A stretch of DNA of 12,486 nucleotides from assembly GCA_943324165.2 (NCBI GenBank), contig CALPKO020000011.1, forward strand, positions 1 through 12,486. The letters are read 5' to 3'. The first letter of the stretch is position 1. Each line of letters opens with the position of its first letter. The translations under genes and the position numbers were made by a program. Shown here piece after piece: positions 1-6,650 of this stretch. This DNA comes from Bdellovibrio sp. ZAP7 (lineage in GTDB: Bacteria; Bacteroidota; Bacteroidia; Flavobacteriales; Flavobacteriaceae). The notes beneath the pieces are model-generated. The model searched no databases. It saw only the letters and a program-made list of their open reading frames with translations, and was not told where the DNA came from.

Positions 1-2
1 GT

Positions 3-2330
3 GACCAATTAGAAGATCCTAAAATGACAAAAACCATTGTCAAACGCGGTGTGACCGAACTGGTTACGCCAGGAGTTTCGATGAATGATGAAGTTTTGCA
101 ATCTAAATCAAACAACTTTTTAGCCGCAGTTTATTTTGGAAAAAAAAACTTAGGAGTATCATTTTTAGATGTTTCAACTGGAGAATTTCTTACAGCGCAA
201 GGCAATGAAGAATACATTGACAAGCTGTTACAAAATTTTCAACCAAGCGAAGTTTTAATTCCAAAAAACAACAAGGGAGATTTTAAACAAACTTTTGGCG
301 AAGATTTTCATAATTTTTACCTCGAAGATTGGATTTTTAAAGAAGACTATGCTTTTGAAACCCTAACGAATCATTTTCAAACCATTTCCTTAAAAGGTTT
401 TGGAATCGAAGAATTGCCTGAAGGCATCATTGCATCTGGAGCAATTTTATATTATTTATCCGAAACACAACACAATAAAGTTCAGCACATCACGTCTATT
501 CAGCGCATTGCCGAAGATGCTTATGTTTGGATGGATCGTTTTACAATTCGAAATTTAGAATTGTACCACTCTTATAATCCAAATGCAGTGACTTTGCTGG
601 ATGTTATCGACAGAACTTTATCGCCAATGGGCGGAAGATTATTGAAACGTTGGTTGGCATTGCCTTTAAAAGACATCCATAAAATTAGAAATCGCCATGA
701 AGTAGTTGCTTTTTTAAAGGAAAATACTTCGGTTTTAAAAAGTATTCAAAATCAAGTGAAGCAAATTTCAGATTTGGAGCGATTGATTTCTAAAATTGCT
801 ACTGGCAAGGTTTCTCCGCGCGAAGTTGTTCATTTAAAGGAATCATTAGATGCTATTATTCCTATAAAATCATTGGCTTTACAAAGCAAGAATGAAGCTT
901 TAAAAATCATCGGGGATAGTTTGCACAGTTGTGATTTGTTGCGAGAAAAAATCAAGAATACTTTAAATCAAGATGCGCCAGTGGCTATTGCTAAAGGAAA
1001 TGCGATTGCAAAAGGCGTTAATGATGAGTTAGACGATTTGCGCGCCATTTCACTTTCTGGTAAAGCATATCTAGAAGGTATTGAAAAACGGGAATCTGAA
1101 AAAACGGGAATTTCTTCTTTAAAGATTTCATTTAACAATGTTTTTGGGTATTATATTGAAGTGCGAAATTCCCATAAAGATAAGGTTCCGGCAGAATGGA
1201 TACGTAAACAAACACTAGTAAATGCGGAGCGTTATATTACCGTGGAGCTAAAAGAGTATGAAACTAAAATCTTAGGTGCTGAAGAAAAAATTTATAAAAT
1301 AGAAGTAGAGCTGTTTGAACAATTGGTCGCTTGGATTGCGACTTATATCAAACCTGTTCAGTTGAATGCCAATTTAGTGGCGCAACTCGATTGTTTGACT
1401 TCGTTTACACAATTGGCAATTGAAAACAAATATGTTTGTCCAGAATTAGATGAAAGTTTTGAATTGGACATCAAAAATGGACGTCATCCTGTGATTGAAA
1501 AACAGTTGCCTGTTGGAACTCCCTACATTGCCAATGATGTTTTTTTAGACCGTGAAACGCAACAGTTAATAATGATTACTGGGCCAAATATGTCCGGGAA
1601 GTCCGCTATTTTAAGACAAACTGCTTTGATTGTTTTATTGGCTCAAATGGGAAGTTTTGTTCCTGCGGAGAGCGTAAAATTAGGAATTATAGACAAGATT
1701 TTTACTAGAGTAGGAGCAAGTGACAATATTTCGATGGGTGAATCTACCTTTATGGTGGAGATGAACGAAACCGCTTCTATTTTAAATAATATTTCAGATA
1801 GAAGTTTGGTGCTTTTAGATGAAATTGGCCGAGGAACAAGTACTTACGATGGAATTTCTATCGCTTGGGCAATTGCAGAATTTTTGCACGAACACCCTTC
1901 AAAACCCAAAACGTTGTTTGCGACACATTATCATGAATTGAACGAAATGAGTGATGTTTTGCCTCGAATTCAAAATTACAATGTTGCTGTAAAAGAATTG
2001 AAGGACAATGTCTTGTTTGTTAGAAAATTAGTAAAAGGCGGAAGCGCACACAGTTTTGGAATTCATGTTGCGAAAATGGCCGGAATGCCACAAACGGTAA
2101 TTTTAAAAGCGCAAAAACTACTCAAAAAACTAGAAAAAGACCATTCTAGTGATGCCTTAAATGGAATAAAAGCTGCAAAGGACGAGTTGCAAATGAGCTT
2201 TTTTAACTTAGACGATCCTTTGTTGGAGGAAATTAAAGACGAAATTCTAAATCTAGACATTAACACGCTTACGCCCGTTGAGGCATTGATGAAACTCAAT
2301 GAAATCAAGCGAATGTTAGTAAAAAAATGA
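3..2330 (+). CDS. mutS: DNA mismatch repair protein MutS (5' end cut by window edge)
   Basis: MutS recognises base mismatches and small loops as a clamp-forming dimer and uses ATP to recruit MutL; it acts in the cytoplasm on newly replicated DNA. About 775 residues are visible. The ATG at 24 is internal: the frame is open back to base 3 and the codons before it read DQLEDPK, which matches the conserved MutS motif CDQLEDPKxTK. The missing N-terminal part, roughly 90 residues by family length (about 850-870), would carry the mismatch-reading Phe-x-Glu motif. Counting from the ATG at 24, the Walker A motif GPNMSGKS lies at residues 520-527 and the Walker B DE at about 599-600, within [15 protein letters not shown]. 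The conserved [11 protein letters not shown] helix-turn-helix region follows near residues 678-690. The Ser in NMSGKS instead of NMGGKS is, from memory, usual in Bacteroidetes. An imperfect terminator follows the stop. Identification is certain. Confidence 0.97.
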   Translation, partial: DQLEDPKMTKTIVKRGVTELVTPGVSMNDEVLQSKSNNFLAAVYFGKKNLGVSFLDVSTGEFLTAQGNEEYIDKLLQNFQPSEVLIPKNNKGDFKQTFGEDFHNFYLEDWIFKEDYAFETLTNHFQTISLKGFGIEELPEGIIASGAILYYLSETQHNKVQHITSIQRIAEDAYVWMDRFTIRNLELYHSYNPNAVTLLDVIDRTLSPMGGRLLKRWLALPLKDIHKIRNRHEVVAFLKENTSVLKSIQNQVKQISDLERLISKIATGKVSPREVVHLKESLDAIIPIKSLALQSKNEALKIIGDSLHSCDLLREKIKNTLNQDAPVAIAKGNAIAKGVNDELDDLRAISLSGKAYLEGIEKRESEKTGISSLKISFNNVFGYYIEVRNSHKDKVPAEWIRKQTLVNAERYITVELKEYETKILGAEEKIYKIEVELFEQLVAWIATYIKPVQLNANLVAQLDCLTSFTQLAIENKYVCPELDESFELDIKNGRHPVIEKQLPVGTPYIANDVFLDRETQQLIMITGPNMSGKSAILRQTALIVLLAQMGSFVPAESVKLGIIDKIFTRVGASDNISMGESTFMVEMNETASILNNISDRSLVLLDEIGRGTSTYDGISIAWAIAEFLHEHPSKPKTLFATHYHELNEMSDVLPRIQNYNVAVKELKDNVLFVRKLVKGGSAHSFGIHVAKMAGMPQTVILKAQKLLKKLEKDHSSDALNGIKAAKDELQMSFFNLDDPLLEEIKDEILNLDINTLTPVEALMKLNEIKRMLVKK

Positions 2331-2343
2331 TTTTTTGAAATTT

Positions 2344-2386
2344 AAATCATAGATTTTCAAGTCGTTAAAATTCTACGATTTTTTTT
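2344..2386 (+). terminator. Probable mutS terminator (imperfect hairpin plus T-run)
   Basis: AAATCATAGATTTT at 2344-2357 pairs with AAAATTCTACGATTT at 2367-2381, with one A-C mismatch and one bulged base. The loop is about nine bases and a run of eight T follows (2379-2386). It starts 13 bases after the mutS stop. The stem is AT-rich and imperfect, so the call is moderate. Confidence 0.45.
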
Positions 2387-2397
2387 ATAAAAAAAGA

Positions 2398-2427
2398 TTG
2401 TATAATTGAATTAATATACTAAATTTG
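2398..2427 (+). promoter_or_regulatory. Bacteroidetes-type promoter of the tRNA-Gly/tRNA-Leu unit
   Basis: TAAATTTG at 2420-2427 fits the Bacteroidetes -7 consensus TAnnTTTG exactly. A TTG at 2398-2400 lies 19 bases upstream, the expected distance for the -33 element. Transcription would start near 2433, about 40 bases before tRNA-Gly. This is the best promoter in the window because both elements and the spacing fit. Confidence 0.7.
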
Positions 2428-2473
2428 CCCTCGCAATAATAACCAAAATTGTGGTTCATACAGATTTTGAAAT

Positions 2474-2546
2474 GCGAAAATAGCTCAGTTGGTAGAGCGC
2501 GACCTTGCCAAGGTCGAGGTCGCGGGTTCGAGCCCCGTTTTTCGCT
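2474..2546 (+). tRNA. tRNA-Gly (anticodon GCC)
   Basis: A 73-base cloverleaf can be folded by eye. The acceptor strands are GCGAAAA at 2474-2480 and TTTTCGC at 2539-2545, with discriminator T at 2546. The anticodon arm is CGACC-TTGCCAA-GGTCG, which places GCC at 2507-2509. The T arm is GCGGG-TTCGAGC-CCCGT. The 3' CCA is not encoded. It has a clear promoter upstream and no terminator before tRNA-Leu, so the two are probably co-transcribed. Confidence 0.96.
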
Positions 2547-2618
2547 CTAATATATGTAACATTCAAGTTTTAATTTGTTTATGATTGCATAGTGAGTGAT
2601 ATACTTAGTTAGTTTTTG

Positions 2619-2640
2619 AAAAAAAATAAGCTTGGGTGGT
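2619..2640 (+). repeat. Stub duplicating the 5' end and leader of tRNA-Leu (copy 1)
   Basis: Twenty-two bases (eight A, then TAAGCTTGGGTGGT) are identical to 2680-2701, which is the leader plus the first 11 bases of tRNA-Leu. The copies are offset by 61 bases. Copy 1 carries the 5' acceptor strand GCTTGGG and the bases just after it, then diverges into ATAGATTT, so it cannot form a tRNA. It looks like the scar of a partial duplication or recombination event. Confidence 0.85.
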
Positions 2641-2675
2641 ATAGATTTAATTAATTTTTTTTAAAAATTTATACC
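2638..2675 (+). repeat. Inverted repeat / hairpin between the tRNA stub and tRNA-Leu
   Basis: GGTATAGATTT at 2638-2648 and AAATTTATACC at 2665-2675 form an 11-base-pair RNA stem, all paired if one G-U is allowed, around a 16-base AT-rich loop. The left arm starts inside the stub. No U-tract follows (the next bases are AACAAAA), so it is not a standard terminator. A tRNA precursor processing structure is possible but not shown. Confidence 0.55.
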
Positions 2676-2679
2676 AACA

Positions 2680-2701
2680 AAAAAAAATAAGCTTGGGTGG
2701 T
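2680..2701 (+). repeat. Copy 2 of the 22-base repeat (true tRNA-Leu leader and 5' end)
   Basis: This is the partner of the stub at 2619-2640. Here the repeat runs into the complete tRNA-Leu gene. The A-run is nine bases in this copy and eight in the other; the remainder is identical. Confidence 0.85.
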
Positions 2702-2775
2702 GAAATTGGTAGACACGCTGGACTTAAAATCCAGTGACTGTAATGGTCGTACGGGTTCAAGTCCCGTCCCGAGTA
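2691..2775 (+). tRNA. tRNA-Leu (anticodon UAA)
   Basis: This is an 85-base class II tRNA with a long variable arm. The acceptor strands are GCTTGGG and CCCGAGT, with G-U wobbles at the first and fourth pairs, then discriminator A at 2775. The anticodon stem CTGGA/TCCAG encloses the loop CTTAAAA, placing TAA at 2725-2727, which reads UUA codons. The variable arm is TGACTGTAATGGTCGT and the T arm is ACGGG-TTCAAGT-CCCGT. No CCA is encoded. Confidence 0.95.
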
Positions 2776-2776
2776 C

Positions 2777-2806
2777 AAAACCTCTTCTTTATGGAGAGGT
2801 TTTTTT
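2777..2806 (+). terminator. Strong intrinsic terminator after tRNA-Leu
   Basis: AAAACCTCT at 2777-2785 pairs perfectly with AGAGGTTTT at 2795-2803 (nine pairs, nine-base loop). The T-run extends through 2806. It begins one base after the tRNA-Leu discriminator and closes the tRNA unit. The next gene starts only 21 bases beyond it. Confidence 0.85.
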
Positions 2807-2827
2807 ATTGTGTAAAACGAATTAAAA

Positions 2828-3172
2828 ATGAGCTCTTTTGTAATCACAAAAAGATTTAACGACGAATATAAATTTGAATTTACTTCAAGGAAAGGAAAAA
2901 CTATTTTTACAAGCAATAGTTTTGAACTAAAATTTGAATGTGAACAAGCGATTGATTTTTTAAAACTAAATATCGAGCATGCGCTTTTCTTGAAATCAAA
3001 ATCGTCAAAAGGGAAGTATTTTTTTAGACTTTTGATAGAAGACAAGCAATTGGCAATTAGCAGAAAATACGCTACACAATTAATGCTTGAAAAAGGAATT
3101 ATTGAAATTTCGAAATATGTAACAAAATCTGAAATTTTAGACTTTTCGAATAATGATTTTATTTTTGATTGA
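2828..3172 (+). CDS. YegP-like DUF1508 family protein
   Basis: This 114-residue protein appears to contain two tandem DUF1508 (YegP-like) units. The first, about residues 4-47, has the pattern F-x-I-x-K-x-F-x-x-x-Y-K-F-x-F then KTIFTSNSFELK. The second, about residues 62-98, has YFFRLLIEDKQLAISRKY and ends in LEKGIIEISKYV. DUF1508 proteins are small cytoplasmic alpha/beta proteins without an assigned biochemical role. No signal peptide or membrane segment is visible. The ATG at 2828 lies 21 bases after the terminator U-tract, with no visible -7 element between, so expression may depend on read-through or on a promoter within the tRNA region. There is no clear Shine-Dalgarno, as usual in this phylum. 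The second unit is the more diverged and rests on pattern memory. No convincing terminator follows the gene. Confidence 0.8.
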   Translation: MSSFVITKRFNDEYKFEFTSRKGKTIFTSNSFELKFECEQAIDFLKLNIEHALFLKSKSSKGKYFFRLLIEDKQLAISRKYATQLMLEKGIIEISKYVTKSEILDFSNNDFIFD

Positions 3173-3275
3173 TTTCATGTTTACGTTATGTTTGGATATT
3201 AATTCGGCTGGTTGAAAATTCGTGATTTATAATTTAGAAGTTGAGACTTATTTTATTTTAATGATCTATAAGGAT

Positions 3276-3307
3276 AAAAAAAACCACCATACTTTCGTAT
3301 GATGGTT
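3276..3307 (-). terminator. Strong intrinsic terminator of the small lipoprotein gene
   Basis: Read on the minus strand, AACCATCATAC pairs with GTATGGTGGTT over 11 bases with one U-G wobble, closing a GAAA tetraloop (C-GAAA-G). Eight T follow (3276-3283 on the plus strand are A). It lies 26 bases past the lipoprotein stop codon. Confidence 0.9.
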
Positions 3308-3333
3308 CTAAAATTTTAGAAATTAATTTCTAA
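3306..3333. repeat. Two overlapping perfect palindromes in the lipoprotein 3' region
   Basis: TTCTAAAATTTTAGAA at 3306-3321 is a perfect 16-base palindrome. TTAGAAATTAATTTCTAA at 3316-3333 is a perfect 18-base palindrome. They share six bases (3316-3321), so as RNA hairpins they exclude each other. They fill the whole space between the lipoprotein stop (3334) and the terminator stem. Confidence 0.85.
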
Positions 3334-3543
3334 TTATTTTTTTACTTCTTCTGTTGCTGGAGCAGCTTCTGCTGGAGCAGCTTCTACTGGAGCAGCAGTT
3401 GTGTCAGCAGCAACTGGTGCAGCTTCTACTGGTGCAGCTTCTACTGGTGCAGCTTCTTCTACTGGAGCTTCAGCAGCTTTGTCTTTACAAGATACTACAG
3501 TTAATGCAGCGATAACAGCTAAACTTAAAAATACTTTTTTCAT
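3334..3543 (-). CDS. Small Ala/Pro/Glu-repeat lipoprotein
   Basis: This 69-residue protein begins MKKVFLSLAVIAALTVVSC, a signal peptide ending in a plausible lipobox with the lipidated Cys at residue 19. After KDK the mature part is low-complexity: repeats of the type APVEA, with a break at VAADTT, ending EEVKK. The product should be an acylated, acidic, disordered envelope peptide. Small lipoproteins of this kind are common in Flavobacteriaceae, but I know of no assigned function. It is an isolated transcription unit with its own promoter (3582-3589) and a strong terminator. The coding sequence contains tandem 15-base repeats, so its length may vary between strains. A codon-level reading as a real gene is supported by the signal peptide and the flanking signals. 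Confidence 0.85.
   Translation of the reverse strand: MKKVFLSLAVIAALTVVSCKDKAAEAPVEEAAPVEAAPVEAAPVAADTTAAPVEAAPAEAAPATEEVKK
3416..3463 (-). repeat. Tandem 15-base repeats within the lipoprotein gene
   Basis: On the plus strand the unit GGTGCAGCTTCTACT occurs at 3416-3430 and 3431-3445, then again at 3446-3463 with a three-base insertion. Looser copies lie at about 3360-3393. Each unit encodes five residues (APVEA-like), so gain or loss keeps the frame. Confidence 0.85.
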
Positions 3544-3581
3544 CTTACTTAATTTATAAAAGGTTAATTATTAATTCGGAG

Positions 3582-3589
3582 CAAAGATA
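3582..3589 (-). promoter_or_regulatory. -7 element of the lipoprotein promoter
   Basis: On the minus strand the bases read TATCTTTG, an exact match to TAnnTTTG, about 39 bases before the ATG. The region where a -33 TTTG would sit reads TTTTA, so that element is weak. The start site would be near 3575 with a leader of about 30 bases. Confidence 0.65.
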
Positions 3590-3663
3590 TAAATTTTTTA
3601 ATATATAAAATTATTTTTTAATTTTTTTTCAAAAAAAATAATCTTTACAACGCTAATCTATTT

Positions 3664-3679
3664 TACAATTACTGTGCCA
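3664..3679 (-). promoter_or_regulatory. Sigma-54-like -24/-12 motif (weak)
   Basis: The minus strand reads TGGCAC-AGTAA-TTGTA. This matches the sigma-54 consensus TGGCAC-N5-TTGCA at the -24 box and spacing, with T for C in the conserved -12 GC. It lies between the S46 peptidase stop and the lipoprotein start. A single chance match is quite possible. Confidence 0.25.
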
Positions 3680-3748
3680 AACTTTTAATTTCTTTTAAAA
3701 AATCGTTAAATTTTTAATATCGGCTTGTTTTTTATCAAAGAAGTTCAA

Positions 3749-5908
3749 TTACAACGTTTTAGTAACTTTTCTGTTTTTTGGGTGCACCAATTTTAATTCG
3801 CTAATCAAATTTTTAGCACCAGCATATTGATCTATAATGAATAAAACATAACGAATATCAACCATAACATTTCTGCAAATCGAAGGGTCATAATAAATAT
3901 CACTCATAGTTCCCTCCCAAACCCGATCGAAATTTAACCCAATCAAGTTGCCCTTGGCATCCATTGCTGGACTTCCGGAATTTCCACCGGTAGTGTGGTT
4001 CGTTCCAATAAAACAAACAGGCATTTTTCCGTTTTCTCCATACTGACCGTAATCTTTGTTCTTGTATAATTCGATAAGTTTTTTTGGAACATCAAATTCG
4101 TAATCGCCTGGAATGTATTTCTCTAAAACACCATCTAAATAAGTATTAGGCAAATAAACAGTTGCATCTTTTGGCGCATAACCTTTCACTTTTCCATAAG
4201 TTACTCGCAAAGTGCTGTTGGCATCTGGGAAAATTCTCGCATTTTTATTTAATTCCAATTGTGCTTTCATGTAAGTGCGTTGCAAAGCCCTGATTTTAAA
4301 ATTTATTTCGTCATAAGTTGGCGTAACTTCTTTTATATATTTATCTGTAATTTCTTTCACAAACAAATATCCTTTGTCTTGGTTTAAATTCGATAATATC
4401 GTTTTTGTATCACCATTTAAGAGATTTTGAAGTCCTTCGTAACTTACTAATTTCGATTGTGAATAAAGATTTGTTGCTAAATTCTCAATATTGGTATTTT
4501 CTAAATTAGCTGGAAAAAACTGTTTTGGCGATTTTGAAATGTACAAATTCATTAATTGTTCAAAAACTTTTTGATCTACATTAGGATTAAAATTTTTGTA
4601 AAAAGTTGCAGCTTCTTTTAAAATGCTATTTTTTCTTTCAGTGAATGCTGTTTCTCCTTTTGTATTGAAAACTTGTTCCAGTTGATAAATTTCATAAGCT
4701 TTGGTCAAAAATTCTGTGTTGCGGAGAAAAACTTCTGTGAAATAATCTTTCGCTAAGGCGTAAGGAGCAATTGCTTTGTAATTGTTTTCAAAATCAGAAA
4801 GTAAGTTTCCGTATGCTGCTTGTTTGTTAGCTTTAACAACATTTTGCTGAAAAACAATCTCTTGATTTCGCTTAATTTCAATGGCATTTGACTTTTTTAA
4901 TCCTAAAGATTCGCCAATCCATTTTTTCCAATAATTGGCAATTCCAGCATATTTAGATGCATACTGAATTTTTATGGCATTGTCTTTTCGCATAAAACCA
5001 TCAGCAACTTTAAGCGCTTTATCTCTAATTTCGATTTTTGCAGGATTCAGGTCGTTTAGAATTTGTTCTATTGCAACTGCTGGTAAATATTCGTTTGTTC
5101 TGCCAGGATAGCCCATCACCATTGTAAAATCATTTTCTTTTACACCGTCTAAAGAAATTGGCAGAAAATGTTTTGGAACATAAGGCACATTGTCTTTAGA
5201 ATAAGGCGCAGGACGATTGTTTTTGTCGGCATAGATTCTGAAAATAGAAAAATCGCCTGTGTGTCGCGGCCAAACCCAATTGTCTGTATCAGAACCAAAT
5301 TTTCCGATAGAACTAGGTGGCGTTCCCACTAAACGAACATCTTTGAAGGTTTCTGTAACGAACAAAATGTATTGATTTCCTTCAAAAAATGCCCGGACTT
5401 TGTTTTCTTGCCAAGTTTCCTTTTTAAAACTGCCCATTAATTTAGTGCTATTTTCTTGAATTTTCTTTTGTCGATCGGCTTCAACTAAAATATTTTCTGT
5501 GCCTTCTAAAATTTGTTTGGTAACATCGTTTATACTTACAATAAACATTACATCAACATCATTTGCTGGTAATTCTTCGTCCATTTTATAGGCCCAAAAA
5601 CCATCTGTTAAGTAATCGTGTGCAACCGAAGACAGGTTTTGAATGGCATCAAAACCACAATGGTGATTGGTGAGCAGCAATCCTTTTGGCGATATCATTT
5701 CGGCTGTACAACCGCCATCGAACTGCGGAACGGCATCTTTTATGCTAGATTTGTTGGCGTCGTAAATGTCTTTTGCAGTCATTTTCATGCCTAAATTTTT
5801 CATTTCGGTTTCGTTCATTCCTTGTAAAAGGGAAGGAATCCACATGCCGCCTTGTTGGGCATTGGCTTGAAAAATTATAAATAAGAAAAGTAGTTTTAGG
5901 TTTTTCAT
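3749..5908 (-). CDS. Secreted S46 family dipeptidyl-peptidase, DPP11-like
   Basis: This 719-residue serine peptidase of MEROPS family S46 should release dipeptides from the N-termini of peptides in the periplasm. A signal peptide is visible (MKNLKLLFLFIIFQANA, likely cut near residue 17). The catalytic triad fits His83 in LTNHHCG, Asp219 in RHTGDFS and Ser644 in GGNSGSP. In Porphyromonas DPP11 these are H85, D227 and S655, with Arg673 giving Asp/Glu specificity at P1. Here Arg662 in GLNFDR lies exactly 18 residues after the serine, the same spacing, whereas DPP7 has Gly there. Cys67 and Cys84 flank the active-site His as in the family. Length is normal for S46. It follows the 55-residue Cys-rich gene by 46 bases with no clear promoter, so it is probably the last gene of the waaA operon. 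No clear terminator is seen after it. Confidence 0.95.
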   Translation of the reverse strand: MKNLKLLFLFIIFQANAQQGGMWIPSLLQGMNETEMKNLGMKMTAKDIYDANKSSIKDAVPQFDGGCTAEMISPKGLLLTNHHCGFDAIQNLSSVAHDYLTDGFWAYKMDEELPANDVDVMFIVSINDVTKQILEGTENILVEADRQKKIQENSTKLMGSFKKETWQENKVRAFFEGNQYILFVTETFKDVRLVGTPPSSIGKFGSDTDNWVWPRHTGDFSIFRIYADKNNRPAPYSKDNVPYVPKHFLPISLDGVKENDFTMVMGYPGRTNEYLPAVAIEQILNDLNPAKIEIRDKALKVADGFMRKDNAIKIQYASKYAGIANYWKKWIGESLGLKKSNAIEIKRNQEIVFQQNVVKANKQAAYGNLLSDFENNYKAIAPYALAKDYFTEVFLRNTEFLTKAYEIYQLEQVFNTKGETAFTERKNSILKEAATFYKNFNPNVDQKVFEQLMNLYISKSPKQFFPANLENTNIENLATNLYSQSKLVSYEGLQNLLNGDTKTILSNLNQDKGYLFVKEITDKYIKEVTPTYDEINFKIRALQRTYMKAQLELNKNARIFPDANSTLRVTYGKVKGYAPKDATVYLPNTYLDGVLEKYIPGDYEFDVPKKLIELYKNKDYGQYGENGKMPVCFIGTNHTTGGNSGSPAMDAKGNLIGLNFDRVWEGTMSDIYYDPSICRNVMVDIRYVLFIIDQYAGAKNLISELKLVHPKNRKVTKTL

Positions 5909-5954
5909 TATGTTAGTTTATATAGATTTATAGAATGTTAATTTTAATATTTTT

Positions 5955-6122
5955 TTAATGCCGTTTTCCTTTCCAAGTGCCACCATAGTTGTAATGTTCT
6001 AATTTTTTCATCTTTTCGCAACATGTTTTACACACAAAAATCCAATTTTTGTCTTGTTTAATTTGTATGCGAAATAAAACAATTTCCTTTACATTGCAAA
6101 TGGCACAATTTTTAGTTTTCAC
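5955..6122 (-). CDS. 55-residue CxxC/CxxC protein, possible zinc ribbon (GTG start)
   Basis: The coding frame is open further upstream to an ATG at 6254, but that extension lies entirely inside the DUF2237 gene in another frame and has no protein-like pattern. The GTG at 6122-6120 overlaps the DUF2237 stop codon (GTGA), a typical translational-coupling arrangement, and gives 55 residues. The protein has CAIC at residues 6-9 and CKTCC at about 31-35, spaced for a single zinc ribbon, with FRIQ between them and a C-terminal YGGTWKGKRH. From memory, small uncharacterised proteins ending YGGTWK recur in bacteria; this was not checked. There is no signal peptide, so it is probably cytoplasmic. Function is unknown. 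Zinc binding is inferred from the Cys pattern only. Confidence 0.75.
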   Translation of the reverse strand: MKTKNCAICNVKEIVLFRIQIKQDKNWIFVCKTCCEKMKKLEHYNYGGTWKGKRH

Positions 6123-6628
6123 CGAACCGCATTTTTCTTCAAATCTTCGAGCGAGACAATTTCTAATGCTTTTACGTTGGTCGCTTCTAGAATAACGGGC
6201 GGTGCAACACCCGCTTTGAAAGCTTCTTTCCAACGATTGGCACACAAACACCAAATATTCCCTGCTTTTAATCCAGGAAACCCACTTGAAGGATAAGCTG
6301 ATATTAAGTCGTTCCCTTTCGAGAGAGAATATTTTAGAAATTCATCTGTCATTACTGCAGCAATAACATGGGAGCCATGATCATTTTGGTCCGTTGAACA
6401 AAATCCTGTTCTAAAAAATCCTGTCAACGGATCCTTGCTCGCGAGTTGCAAATCGGTGCCTAAAACATTTTTTTGGTTTGTTGTCATTGGTTTAAGTTTT
6501 GAATTTTTATTCGAGTCTAAAAGACAATTCTGTTCAGTCGATTTCGTTTGTGCAAATCCTATTGATATTTTTAGAAAAATACAAACGTAGATTAAACTTG
6601 TTGTTATAGTTAAGCTATAATTTTTCAT
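6119..6628 (-). CDS. DUF2237 family protein with a possible signal peptide
   Basis: Residues about 53-168 match DUF2237: NVLG near the start, DPLTGFFRTGFC, GSHVIAAVMTDEFL, GNDL, GFPGLKAGNIWCLCANRWKEAF and GVAPPVILEAT. The family is widespread, about 120 residues, with no known activity. The conserved Cys residues here are 77, 127 and 129. From the ATG at 6628 the protein is 169 residues and starts with a hydrophobic stretch ending GFAQ (about residues 8-27), which resembles a signal peptide although Lys20 interrupts it. An internal ATG at 6487 would give a 122-residue protein of standard family length. The upstream start is preferred because it leaves only 22 bases after waaA, against 163 otherwise, and because the extension looks like an export signal. 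The following GTG gene overlaps its stop. Confidence 0.85.
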   Translation of the reverse strand: MKNYSLTITTSLIYVCIFLKISIGFAQTKSTEQNCLLDSNKNSKLKPMTTNQKNVLGTDLQLASKDPLTGFFRTGFCSTDQNDHGSHVIAAVMTDEFLKYSLSKGNDLISAYPSSGFPGLKAGNIWCLCANRWKEAFKAGVAPPVILEATNVKALEIVSLEDLKKNAVR

Positions 6629-6650
6629 GATTATTTCATTTAAAAAAAAA

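Noticed and set aside
2570..2577. TTAATTTG as a separate promoter for tRNA-Leu
   Set aside because: One base off the -7 consensus and with no -33 partner; co-transcription with tRNA-Gly is simpler.
2647..3045. Open frame on the minus strand, 132 codons, overlapping tRNA-Leu and the DUF1508 gene
   Set aside because: Part of it (SGRDLNPYDHYSHWILSPACLP) is simply antisense tRNA-Leu, a well-known false protein pattern; the rest is antisense of the DUF1508 gene.
6123..6254. Upstream 44-codon extension of the small Cys-rich protein
   Set aside because: It lies wholly inside the DUF2237 gene in another frame and shows no family pattern; the GTG at 6122 explains the gene better.
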